A DNA stretch of 64,000 nucleotides from CAYMMX01 sp964391675 (GTDB lineage Bacteria > Cyanobacteriota > Vampirovibrionia > Gastranaerophilales > Gastranaerophilaceae): NCBI GenBank assembly GCA_964391675.1, contig CAYMMX010000003.1:1-64000 (forward strand), written 5' to 3'. Position 1 is the first letter of the stretch; every line of letters starts with the position of its first letter. Both the position numbers and the translations under genes were made by a program. This document shows positions 27,152-34,522 of this stretch, one piece after another. The notes beneath the pieces are model-generated. The model saw nothing but the letters and a program-made list of their open reading frames with translations, was not told the origin of the DNA and made no database searches.

Positions 27152-28069
27152 ATGGACGAAAAAAAAGTGCTAGATTTAGATATGATTGCTAATGAGTGCG
27201 GTGTTTTATCCGATGTTTTTTTTGATGCAGCTATAGATAAAATAGAAAATCTTGAAAAAAAATATTCCAAAGATGAATTAATATCAATTTATAATTATTT
27301 TCTGACAGTAACCGATAATCAGGATGTTTTAATGTTTTTAGTTAGAAGTGTAGATAAATATCGGGATAAATCATCATTAAATTCTATTTTAGATAACCTC
27401 CTTAATAAGGAAAATTCAACAAACTTACGTGTTATGTGTGCAAAAGTTAGTGCTAATTTAAAAGATACGGCTGCAGTTACTTCTCTTCTATATTGTTTAA
27501 ACGATAAAAATGAACCTTATCAAGTTAGGCTTGCCTGCGCTGATGCACTTGGCAGAGTTGGTGATAAATATGCCGTTGCTCCGCTTATCGAAATAGTAAA
27601 AGACGAAGATGAAAAATCTGTTTATGTAAGAGAATCCGCAGCAGTTGCTTTAGGAATGCTTGGCGATATGAGAGCTATTGATCCTTTAATATCAATATTA
27701 GAATCAAAAAAAGGATTTATTGATAAATTCACCTTTTTAAAAGAAAGGATTATTGAAGTTTTGGGTAAATTTAATTTTACCAATGACAGAGTAATCAAAG
27801 CTTTAGAACATTCTCTTAATGATGAATCAGCACAAATCAGAATTAATGCAATAGAAGCCTTAATGGAATCTAATGACGAAAGATCATATAATTTAATAAA
27901 AACAATGTTGGAAGATTTGGATGAAGAAGTAATGAAAAATGCACTTATAGCTCTATATAATCTGGTTGGTAGAGATATTTTGGATGAAGTTATTCTAGAA
28001 AAAAAATATTGTGAATTCTTAAAAAATGAAGCTCAAAATATGATAAATGAATACGAAGAGGAAGATTAG
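27152..28069 (+). CDS. HEAT-repeat protein
   Basis: From about residue 85, helical HEAT/PBS-lyase-type repeats are clear: VRLACADALGRVGDKYAVAPLIEIV, VRESAAVALGMLGDMRAIDPLI and IRINAIEALMESND. No catalytic motif is seen, so it is a scaffold for protein contacts. The ATG is preceded by AGAGG. It is 20 nt ahead of queC in the same direction and may be co-transcribed. Confidence 0.85.
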   Translation: MDEKKVLDLDMIANECGVLSDVFFDAAIDKIENLEKKYSKDELISIYNYFLTVTDNQDVLMFLVRSVDKYRDKSSLNSILDNLLNKENSTNLRVMCAKVSANLKDTAAVTSLLYCLNDKNEPYQVRLACADALGRVGDKYAVAPLIEIVKDEDEKSVYVRESAAVALGMLGDMRAIDPLISILESKKGFIDKFTFLKERIIEVLGKFNFTNDRVIKALEHSLNDESAQIRINAIEALMESNDERSYNLIKTMLEDLDEEVMKNALIALYNLVGRDILDEVILEKKYCEFLKNEAQNMINEYEEED

Positions 28070-28089
28070 TTAAATACTAAGAGGAGAAC

Positions 28090-28770
28090 ATGATTAAATC
28101 AATAATTTTATTATCGGGCGGATTAGACTCTTTTGTCAGTCTGGCTTTAGCAAAAGAGGAATATAATATCAATTTAGCTTTAACATTTGATTATGGGCAA
28201 AAATCAGTTCAACAAGAAATTAATGCCTCAAAAATAATTTGTGAATTTTATAATATTGAACATAAAATAATAAAACTTGATTGGCTTAAAGAAATTACCC
28301 AAACAGCTTTAGTTAGTAACAAAGAAGTTCCTTTAACAACATTAAACGACCTTAATTCAGATGAATTTGTAAATAAAAGTGCCGTTTCTGTTTGGGTTCC
28401 AAACAGAAACGGCACTTTCTTAAATATAGCAGCAGCGTTTGCTGATTCTTATAATTATGATTACATAATTTTTGGAGCTAACAAAGAAGAAGGTGTAACC
28501 TTCCCCGATAACACACAAGAATTTATAGATAAAATTAATGATTCATTTAAGTATTCAACACAAAAAAAGCCAAAAGTACTTGCTCCATTGATTAATTTAA
28601 ACAAGAATGATATAGTTAAAAAAGCAATCGGGAAAAATGTTCCATTAGAACTAACAAGAAGCTGTTATTCAAACAAAGAAAATCATTGCGGAATATGTGA
28701 ATCCTGTGTAAGACTAAAACGTGCACTTGCTTACAATAATTGTGATAAAATTATCAAAAAGCTATTTTAA
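28090..28770 (+). CDS. queC: 7-cyano-7-deazaguanine synthase
   Basis: QueC converts carboxy-deazaguanine to preQ0, a precursor of queuosine. The PP-loop LSGGLDS is at residues 7-13, VPNRN matches the family VPGRN, and the zinc cysteines are in CYSNKENHCGICESC near the C-terminus. AAGAGGAG sets the start. A perfect 20-bp inverted repeat lies inside the gene (28376-28418) across the codons for SAVSVWVPNRNGTF. Confidence 0.95.
   Translation: MIKSIILLSGGLDSFVSLALAKEEYNINLALTFDYGQKSVQQEINASKIICEFYNIEHKIIKLDWLKEITQTALVSNKEVPLTTLNDLNSDEFVNKSAVSVWVPNRNGTFLNIAAAFADSYNYDYIIFGANKEEGVTFPDNTQEFIDKINDSFKYSTQKKPKVLAPLINLNKNDIVKKAIGKNVPLELTRSCYSNKENHCGICESCVRLKRALAYNNCDKIIKKLF
28376..28418. repeat. Perfect intragenic hairpin in queC
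   Basis: AAAGTGCCGTTTCTGTTTGG (28376-28395), a 3-nt loop (GTT), and its exact reverse complement (28399-28418). The arms sit wholly in coding sequence; no long T run follows on either strand. Confidence 0.9.
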
Positions 28771-28773
28771 TTT

Positions 28774-29328
28774 ATGAAAACGAAGTTTATAGAAGAAAAT
28801 ATTAAATATACAGGGAATGAACTTGCACCACATTGGATTTACAAAAAATTTAATTTGCAAGGAGATGCTATTGTTGCCTTCTGTGGAGAGTGCGAAGTAA
28901 AACTTTCAGAAATGGTTGACATTGAAGATGTAATAAATAACGAGCCTATTTATTCAAAGTTAATGTTAAATTTTATAGTAGAATTTTTTAATATTGGCTT
29001 AGTTGAAGGTGTTTTAAGACAAAGATTACTTATATCTATAATAAAAGAAGAATTAGAGAAATTAATTTCTAATAAAGTGATAAGAAAAGGTGACGATATA
29101 TTTATAGATAATAAAAAATTATCAGTATCAATTGCGACTAAATCTATCACATCTGTTCTGATTCATACAGGAATAAATATTAATTCAACCGGAGCCCCTG
29201 TTGAGGCTATAGATTTAAACTCATTAAATGTCACAAACATAAAAGAATTTGCAAATAATATCATGATAAAATATTCTAATGAAATAAATGATATAATATT
29301 AGCGAGTACAAAAGTATGTGGTCGCTGA
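28774..29328 (+). CDS. DUF366-like protein
   Basis: The opening ENIKYTGNELAPHWIYKKFNLQGDAIVAFCGECEV...MVDIEDV resembles DUF366, a small uncharacterised family, from memory of its conserved pattern. It starts 3 nt after the queC stop with no ribosome site of its own, so translation is probably coupled. That tight link suggests a role near deazaguanine metabolism, but this is inference. There is no membrane segment. Confidence 0.7.
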   Translation: MKTKFIEENIKYTGNELAPHWIYKKFNLQGDAIVAFCGECEVKLSEMVDIEDVINNEPIYSKLMLNFIVEFFNIGLVEGVLRQRLLISIIKEELEKLISNKVIRKGDDIFIDNKKLSVSIATKSITSVLIHTGININSTGAPVEAIDLNSLNVTNIKEFANNIMIKYSNEINDIILASTKVCGR

Positions 29329-29341
29329 TTAAGGAGACTAT

Positions 29342-30049
29342 ATGAAAACACCTGATTATTTAAGTTACGAAAGATATAAAAAAAAGAAAGATAACAACCC
29401 TAACAAGAGAATGTTTTTATTTTTAACTACTTTTTTTGCAACTTTACTTGTTTTTACTCTAGTTGTAAAGAGTTTATCTCCTGATGTTGATGTAACAATA
29501 GGTGATGACCCTCAAACTGACGCAAAGGAGTCTGGCTTAGGGGTTAAAAAATTTATAGATGAGCGTTTAAAAATGATACAAATGGATGATAATTCGGCAG
29601 GTGTCTCTGTAAAAAAAGAATCAAAAGAAGCAATAGAATATTCTCAAGAGGATAATTATTATTCAAATAATACCGATGAAAAAATAAATATTCCTTCAAA
29701 GAATTCGAAACAGTATGAAGAGGAAATTCTAGAAGAACCCATCAAGTTACAAATACCTACCTCTAATAAAATACAACAACCTCCGAGACCAACCGGCAGA
29801 GAACTATCAAAACCATTTGAAAGCCCTAAGGTCTCAAAAGTTTACGTAGGTCGTTATTCAACAATAGAGCAAGCAAAAGTGGCACAAGAAATTTTAATGG
29901 ATTCGGGACTTAATATTACCCCATTTGTAAAAAATACAGGATCATATTATACTTTGCAAATCGGTTCATATTCAAACAGAGCAAAGGCTGAGGTAATTGC
30001 TTCCGAATTACAAAAAAACAGTTTTCCTGCCAGAATCGTTCAAGAATAA
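29342..30049 (+). CDS. SPOR-domain membrane protein
   Basis: A single membrane helix at about residues 25-45 (RMFLFLTTFFATLLVFTLVV) is followed by a long low-complexity acidic/Pro linker. A C-terminal SPOR domain (VYVGRYSTIEQAKVAQEILMD, YTLQIGSYSNRAKAEVIASEL) ends the protein. SPOR domains bind denuded glycan strands at division septa, so a role in cell division or wall remodelling is likely. AAGGAG precedes the ATG. Confidence 0.88.
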   Translation: MKTPDYLSYERYKKKKDNNPNKRMFLFLTTFFATLLVFTLVVKSLSPDVDVTIGDDPQTDAKESGLGVKKFIDERLKMIQMDDNSAGVSVKKESKEAIEYSQEDNYYSNNTDEKINIPSKNSKQYEEEILEEPIKLQIPTSNKIQQPPRPTGRELSKPFESPKVSKVYVGRYSTIEQAKVAQEILMDSGLNITPFVKNTGSYYTLQIGSYSNRAKAEVIASELQKNSFPARIVQE

Positions 30050-30098
30050 AGAAGAAATTTTTGGTTGATTTTTAAAATTATCTATGATAACCTAGAAA

Positions 30099-30128
30099 TT
30101 GACCGAAATATTAAGATGTTTCTGTAGT
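30099..30128 (+). promoter_or_regulatory. Probable tRNA-Ile promoter
   Basis: TTGACC at 30099-30104, an 18-nt spacer and TGTAGT at 30123-30128 lie about 33 nt before the tRNA. Confidence 0.45.
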
Positions 30129-30160
30129 GCATTTTAAGGTACCTCAGAAAAAATATTTAA

Positions 30161-30234
30161 GGGCTATTAGCTCAGGTGGCTAGAGCGCACCCCTGATAAG
30201 GGTGAGGTCCCTGGTTCGAGTCCAGGATGGCCCA
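30161..30234 (+). tRNA. tRNA-Ile(GAT)
   Basis: Acceptor GGGCTAT pairs with ATGGCCC, the anticodon loop CTGATAA gives GAT, and the T arm is CTGGTTCGAGTCCAG. The CCA is not encoded. Its last 22 bases start a direct repeat that recurs at 32527-32549. Confidence 0.96.
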
Positions 30235-30247
30235 ATTTAAAATCAAC

Positions 30248-30278
30248 AGCAGCAGGCATTTCCAGCCGCTGCTTTTTT
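30248..30278 (+). terminator. Terminator after tRNA-Ile
   Basis: AGCAGCAGGC and GCCGCTGCT pair around a short loop, followed by TTTTTT. Confidence 0.8.
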
Positions 30279-30386
30279 GTTTTTGTGTAATCTACGTGTA
30301 TCAACATTTTTTACGTACGTATTTTTTCGGACTTTAAAAGTATTTCTCAAATTGTTATCATTATTTTATAAGTTAAAGGAGAAATA

Positions 30387-31118
30387 ATGATAAATTTTAA
30401 CAGTATAAAAGCACAAATAATAGAAATTATTAATGAAACATCCAAAGCAATAAACAAAAATGCTTCAATTGCTCCTGCACTGGAATCAATTCGTCAATTA
30501 AAAGCCTTAATAACAAGTGATTATGATTCTCTGATGGATTTACCACAAGAACAGAAAAGTAAAATTATGGCACTATATAATGATTTGAACGAATTGGAAT
30601 ATTCTGCATATAGATATAATGAACTTTTAAAAGCAGATTTAATAAAAGAAACACAAGCCGAAGCAAATGTTATTAATAAACTGCAAGAAAATTTGATTAA
30701 CAATTTTAACAATACATCTGTAAAACAGGTTGCAAAACCTGTAAAAACAAACACAGACGCAAATACAAATATTCAGTCAGTTTTAGACTTTTTACAAAAA
30801 CATATAAGAAAAGTCGGAACGGAACAGGCTGTAAAAGATTTTCAAAGAGGTCTAAATATTTTAAATAAATATAATAAAAAATCTCCAATTGAAGCAAAAC
30901 GTCCAATTGAAGAAGACGGCATTCTTGGCAATCAAACTTATGCCTGCTTAGAAAATATTTGTCAAAAATATACACCACAAATTGTACAAAAATATGTTAG
31001 ACGAGGTGCTGTCAATAATGCTATTTTTGACACAAAAAACGATGGAAGAATTGATACAGATAAGAAAGTTCTGAATATTTATAAAAATTTAGCAAAGGAG
31101 AAAACAAATGTCAGATGA
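30387..31118 (+). CDS. Hypothetical protein with peptidoglycan-binding-like repeat
   Basis: The N-terminal 120 residues are helical. The C-terminal part AVKDFQRGLNILNKYN...IEEDGILGNQTYACLEN follows the pattern of the PG_binding_1 fold (LQxxLN...DGxxGxxT). There is no signal peptide, so contact with the cell wall would need lysis or another export route, as with phage-associated proteins. Ribosome site AAAGGAGAAATA. It overlaps the next gene by 11 nt and both lie inside the tRNA-Ile element. Confidence 0.6.
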   Translation: MINFNSIKAQIIEIINETSKAINKNASIAPALESIRQLKALITSDYDSLMDLPQEQKSKIMALYNDLNELEYSAYRYNELLKADLIKETQAEANVINKLQENLINNFNNTSVKQVAKPVKTNTDANTNIQSVLDFLQKHIRKVGTEQAVKDFQRGLNILNKYNKKSPIEAKRPIEEDGILGNQTYACLENICQKYTPQIVQKYVRRGAVNNAIFDTKNDGRIDTDKKVLNIYKNLAKEKTNVR

Positions 31119-31962
31119 TGTTTTAAAGACAGGGATTAGCTATATAAAATATATTTGGCACGCAAATGGAGATAAGCCTTGTGAACTTTGCGAAGAATTA
31201 GACGGGACGGAATATGAATTTGCTGACGAAGTTCCTGACAGACCTCATCCGAATTGCAATTGTTACATAGAAGAAGTTTGTGAAAATGATAATGAAGAAG
31301 ACGAAGAAATGTGTGATGGAGTTGAGGAAGTAGAACAAAATCTTGAAGATGCAGATGAAGCCTCTGGAGAAATTGAAAGTATAAAAGAAGATTCAGACGC
31401 AAATGAAGATGAAACAAATTCGTTAATAGATGAAATACAGTCATTTAGTGAAACGGTAGAAGAAGCAAGAGATGAATTGGTTGAAATGATAGAAAGTTCT
31501 GAATTTGCTGAAGAATTTTCAGCCACTTTTTCTGATTTACTTACACCAATCGACATTTCTATGGTACTTAACTTGGGTCAGAACATATTATATGTAGTAA
31601 ATGAAATAATTGCATCTTATCAAATTTTTGATGAGTATAAAAACCAGCTTCAAGTATTAAAAGATGCTGGATTATGTAATGAATGTACCGATAAATTCTA
31701 TCATGCAAATGCTAACTATGATTGCACCAAAAGAAGTGAAGTTGGTGAGATAACCGCTGAAATTTTAAGTATTTTAAAAGAAATTAGAGATTTGTTTGTA
31801 AAAGTTGTTTTGGAAAAACAAAATTTTACAAAAGTTTGGCAAGATTGCATGAATGACTTAAAAGCTGATTGGTATGGAATAGAAAAAGCTAAAGCACAAA
31901 TTAATTCAGCGAAAGATTTAAAAATGTCTGAAATAGAAGATATTTTTATGCCAAAAAAATAA
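31108..31962 (+). CDS. Acidic protein with a phage minor-head-like Cys/His motif
   Basis: Residues about 12-50 read IWHANGDKPCELCEELDG...PHPNCNCYIEE, matching the CxxC...HPxCxC pattern found at the ends of Mu gpF-like minor head proteins and some toxin-type proteins. A very acidic segment (residues 55-130) follows, then a hydrophobic stretch (DISMVLNLGQNILYVVNEIIA) and a second cysteine pair, LCNEC. Function is unknown. AAAGGAG lies inside the end of the previous gene. The pairing with a PG-binding-like protein suggests phage ancestry, which is inference. Confidence 0.55.
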   Translation: MSDDVLKTGISYIKYIWHANGDKPCELCEELDGTEYEFADEVPDRPHPNCNCYIEEVCENDNEEDEEMCDGVEEVEQNLEDADEASGEIESIKEDSDANEDETNSLIDEIQSFSETVEEARDELVEMIESSEFAEEFSATFSDLLTPIDISMVLNLGQNILYVVNEIIASYQIFDEYKNQLQVLKDAGLCNECTDKFYHANANYDCTKRSEVGEITAEILSILKEIRDLFVKVVLEKQNFTKVWQDCMNDLKADWYGIEKAKAQINSAKDLKMSEIEDIFMPKK

Positions 31963-31985
31963 TTTTTTCATATTATAATACACTT

Positions 31986-32387
31986 ATGAAAACTTTTATA
32001 AAAATAATTATTTGTTTTTTGTTGTCTGTGTTTTTTGCAGGCTCAATTCTTATAGATATTATGATTGCAGGATTTAATGAAGAAACTTTATTCTTAGTAA
32101 TATTTTCACTAGTCATGATTCCACTTACTTGTGCCATATTCTTTATAAAGTCAAAAGGGTATTTTAAAATTTTATATGTATTAATTTTATTTGGTTATAT
32201 GAGTCTGCCTTTTATTTTACCGAAATCAAGATTGGCTTGGGATAAAGACCAATGTTATGACGATGGTTATTGCAAAGAAGGTTTGAAATGGGCTGGAGAA
32301 ATTGTAACTAAAGAATACTGCCTCAAGCATAAATTAACTTGGGATGAACGGAATAGAAGCTGTGATATGTATTCAAACAAGAAATAA
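31986..32387 (+). CDS. Small membrane protein with Cys-rich tail, 133 aa
   Basis: Three hydrophobic segments (about residues 4-28, 33-52, 58-78) are followed by a tail with CYDDGYC, EYCLKHK and RSC that could form disulfides. There is no known family. TATAAT at 31974-31979 lies 6 nt before the ATG and no ribosome site is visible, suggesting its own leaderless transcript. It is the last gene inside the tRNA-Ile element. Confidence 0.55.
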   Translation: MKTFIKIIICFLLSVFFAGSILIDIMIAGFNEETLFLVIFSLVMIPLTCAIFFIKSKGYFKILYVLILFGYMSLPFILPKSRLAWDKDQCYDDGYCKEGLKWAGEIVTKEYCLKHKLTWDERNRSCDMYSNKK

Positions 32388-32544
32388 TTTTTTAAATATT
32401 TTGTGTAATATTTGTGTAATGAGCGGTCAATTTATTTAAATTTAACAGTGTTGAATATATTTGAAAAGTCTAAGAATAATCAACATTTTTACAGGTTTAT
32501 TCAACAGATAAAATGCTTAAATTTCGGGTTCGAGTCCAGGATGG

Positions 32545-32588
32545 CCCAAATAAAAAGATCAAACAAATGTTTGGTCTTTTTATTTGGG
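32545..32588 (+). terminator. Strong hairpin after the second tRNA-Ile repeat
   Basis: The arms begin CCCAAATAAAAAGATC and end GGTCTTTTTATTTGGG, pairing over 21 bp with one G-U and a 2-nt loop. This may be the ancestral tRNA-Ile terminator pushed away by the insertion. Confidence 0.75.
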
Positions 32589-32649
32589 TATTTTAGAATT
32601 CAAGCTAGGACTCACCCTTATGGCGTACAGACTTTAGACAATTATTTCA

Positions 32650-32678
32650 GGTAGTGGAGTAATCTGCTGGGCAAAACT
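32650..32678 (-). repeat. Copy E of the dispersed element, diverged
   Basis: The minus strand reads AGTTTTGCCCAGCAGATTAC then TCCACTACC, aligning to copies B and C with a few changes. It lies about 95 nt after the stop of the gene at 32773. Confidence 0.5.
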
Positions 32679-32772
32679 AAATGTCAGGTTTTGTGAGAAA
32701 ACCCGATAAGGATGAAGTTTAAATCCGTGAACAAGCATCTCAAATTGATTGGCTTGAGCTCATCCTATCTGC

Positions 32773-33372
32773 TTATTTTAGGTACGATACAGCATATCCA
32801 ATCAAGAATAATAATGGTAAAAATGCTAATATAATTACTAACATTCTCTCGATTTTTTGGTCTTTTTCTATATATATTGTATCATCGTAACTTGGGTAAA
32901 TTTCTTTTAATTTGCTTCTCAAATTAAAATGATCTAAGAAAAAGAAAACATAAAACTTTTTATTTATTAAATTTATCTTTGTTGCAGATAGACCTCTACC
33001 AGTTCCTGCATTTTGTATATATTTTATTTGACTATATGATATTGGCAAAAATTTATTTAGCCTAAAAATTATTAAACGTTGATTGGTAAGCACTATGTCA
33101 GTAAAGAAATAATCAACTATTTCTTTATATAACATTAATATAGAGAAAATCAAAAGCACAGACAAAAATATAATAAAATAATAATTTTCATTATAAGGTT
33201 TATATAAAGTAAGGACAATGAATATTGATAAAAATGCAAATAAAAATAAAATCACTAAAACTTGAGGAATATTAAAAAAATAAAATTCAAATTTACTAGC
33301 TTTTTCCACAACATAAACAATTTCTTCGTCATAATTTAAATTTGAGAAAATATCTTTGTTCTTAACTTCCAT
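32773..33372 (-). CDS. Membrane protein with PH-like domain
   Basis: Two membrane helices (about residues 25-46 and 52-75) precede YFFTDIVLTNQRLIIFR and ISYSQIKYIQNAGTG, the pattern of bacterial PH (bPH2/YdbT-like) domains. A third helix lies at the C-terminus (ERMLVIILAFLPLLFLIGYAV). Function is unknown. A GTG at 33381 also opens the frame, but AGGTG 6 nt upstream of the ATG at 33372 favours the latter (199 aa). Confidence 0.75.
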   Translation of the reverse strand: MEVKNKDIFSNLNYDEEIVYVVEKASKFEFYFFNIPQVLVILFLFAFLSIFIVLTLYKPYNENYYFIIFLSVLLIFSILMLYKEIVDYFFTDIVLTNQRLIIFRLNKFLPISYSQIKYIQNAGTGRGLSATKINLINKKFYVFFFLDHFNLRSKLKEIYPSYDDTIYIEKDQKIERMLVIILAFLPLLFLIGYAVSYLK

Positions 33373-33426
33373 ATTTAACACCTATTCTTTTTTTTGATTA
33401 TATCATATTTAATTTTTTAAAAAAAA

Positions 33427-33441
33427 GAGACTTTTGCTAAG
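33427..33441 (+). repeat. Partial copy of the dispersed element
   Basis: GAGACTTTTGCTAAGC on the plus strand matches the first half of copies C and D in opposite orientation. The second half is not recognisable. Confidence 0.35.
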
Positions 33442-33471
33442 CGGATTAAATTTATAGAATAAAATTTTTCT

Positions 33472-33792
33472 CTAATTTCCTTTGTAAAATTCCGTAACTC
33501 TATAAATTCTATATATATCTTGCTTTTTCATTTTTAATATATTTTGGGTCGTTCTGGCAATTAATTCTTCTTCAGATAAGTAGCTGCTAAAATCGAAAAA
33601 AATATTAAGCTCGATATTAAAACAAATTGCTATTTTTTCTAGCGTTAAAAGAGATGGAAAATGCCGACCACTTTCAATAGCACTAAGAGAGCCCGTTTCA
33701 ATCCCTATAGCCTCAGCTAATTTCTCTTGTGTGTAACCTTTTTCTTTTCTGATTTCTTTTATTCTAAGCCCTAACTTTTTTTTATTATTCAT
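33472..33792 (-). CDS. XRE-family transcription regulator
   Basis: A helix-turn-helix of the Cro/C1 type occupies residues about 10-63 (LGLRIKEIRKEKGYTQEKLAEAIGIETGSLSAIESGRHFPSLLTLEKIA, read in pieces). A short C-terminal helix region of about 40 residues follows. GGAGAAAG is the ribosome site. It is divergent from the chemotaxis genes at 33981. The 188-bp gap contains several CTAC/GTAG dyads, one directly upstream of this gene, so autoregulation and control of the chemotaxis operon are likely. Confidence 0.88.
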   Translation of the reverse strand: MNNKKKLGLRIKEIRKEKGYTQEKLAEAIGIETGSLSAIESGRHFPSLLTLEKIAICFNIELNIFFDFSSYLSEEELIARTTQNILKMKKQDIYRIYRVTEFYKGN

Positions 33793-33802
33793 TTACTTTC
33801 TC

Positions 33803-33911
33803 CTACTATATATTGTAGTTTATTTTTAATTTTTAGTTAAGTAGATTTAAAATGTAGTAATACTTTAAACTACGTAAATAAAATACATAACTACTTGTAT
33901 AAAATGTAGTT
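33803..33911. promoter_or_regulatory. Cluster of CTAC/GTAG dyad operators
   Basis: Three dyads: CTAC-N8-GTAG at 33803-33818, GTAG-N12-CTAC at 33854-33873, and AACTAC-N11-GTAGTT at 33889-33911. A further TAGTA...TACTA lies at about 33939-33957. They sit between the divergent XRE gene and cheW. Confidence 0.6.
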
Positions 33912-33980
33912 TTATGTTATAAGTACTCTTATATTATGTAGTAGCACATAATTACTATTGTATGTTAGTGGAAATAAAGT

Positions 33981-34508
33981 ATGAATTTTGCTGAATCGAA
34001 TTTTAACCATGACTTTATAGCTTTTGTTATAGATGATAAAGTATTTGCCGTCCCTATATTATCTTTGCAAGGGATAATAGGAAATCCATGCATAGTAGAA
34101 ATTCCCCAAAGTCCTGATTTTGTTGTTGGAATTTTTCATCTTAATAATTTTTATATACCTATCTTAGATTTAAGAACGATTTTAGACAAACCAAACCTTA
34201 TATATCCTAATAAAACATGTACTATAATCGTCAGAGTTTCATTTAAAAAACAAGAAAAATTGGTTGGTTTTATTGTAGATTCACTTTGTAGTATCAATCA
34301 TATAAAAATATCAGATATCGACAAATTACCTTCTTACGAAAACAATGATTTTATTGAAGGAATTAGCTATAAAGAAGATAAAATGATTTTGCTTTTAAAT
34401 TTAGAAAAAATAATTAATAAATCAGATGTAATTTATTTCCTTAATCAATTTTGGAAAACAAATGAAGGAAAAAGTAAAAGGAAAAATATAGATAGTAACA
34501 AGAATTAA
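33981..34508 (+). CDS. cheW: CheW-like coupling protein 1
   Basis: The CheW fold is recognisable: FIAFVIDDKVFAVPILSLQGII, then FVVGIFHLNNFYIPILDLRTIL, then KLVGFIVDSLCSI. It would couple receptors to a CheA kinase, although no cheA lies in the window. At 175 aa it has an extra Lys-rich tail of about 20 residues. The product diverges from the second CheW next to it, especially in the usual GxxNLRG loop (GIFHLNN), so receptor binding may differ. Ribosome site is weak. Confidence 0.88.
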   Translation: MNFAESNFNHDFIAFVIDDKVFAVPILSLQGIIGNPCIVEIPQSPDFVVGIFHLNNFYIPILDLRTILDKPNLIYPNKTCTIIVRVSFKKQEKLVGFIVDSLCSINHIKISDIDKLPSYENNDFIEGISYKEDKMILLLNLEKIINKSDVIYFLNQFWKTNEGKSKRKNIDSNKN

Positions 34509-34522
34509 AGAATGGAGTTTAT

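Larger units (their letters stand above)
30213..32549. mobile_element. Putative integrated element at tRNA-Ile, no integrase
   Basis: A 23-bp direct repeat beginning GGTTCGAGTCCAGG and ending GGCCCAA occurs at the tRNA 3' end (30213-30235) and at 32527-32549, the pattern left by tyrosine-integrase insertion into a tRNA gene. Near both ends lie similar short words (TTTTGTGTAAT at about 30285 and 32399; ATCAACATTTTT at about 30301 and 32479) that could be arm sites. Three genes lie between. No recombinase is present, so it would be a satellite or remnant. Confidence 0.6.
32388..32772. other. Non-coding stretch: repeat end of the element and copy E region
   Basis: This contains the tRNA-Ile 3'-end repeat (32527-32549), a strong hairpin, 31-nt repeat copy E, and a degenerate anticodon-arm-like ACCCGATAAGGATGA at 32701-32715. 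The block CCTGACATTTA recurs in 18284-18330 in the same arrangement. No gene is seen. Confidence 0.55.

Noticed and set aside
32412..32654. 80-aa frame on the plus strand
   Set aside because: It reads through the tRNA-Ile repeat and a strong hairpin, so it is not a plausible gene.
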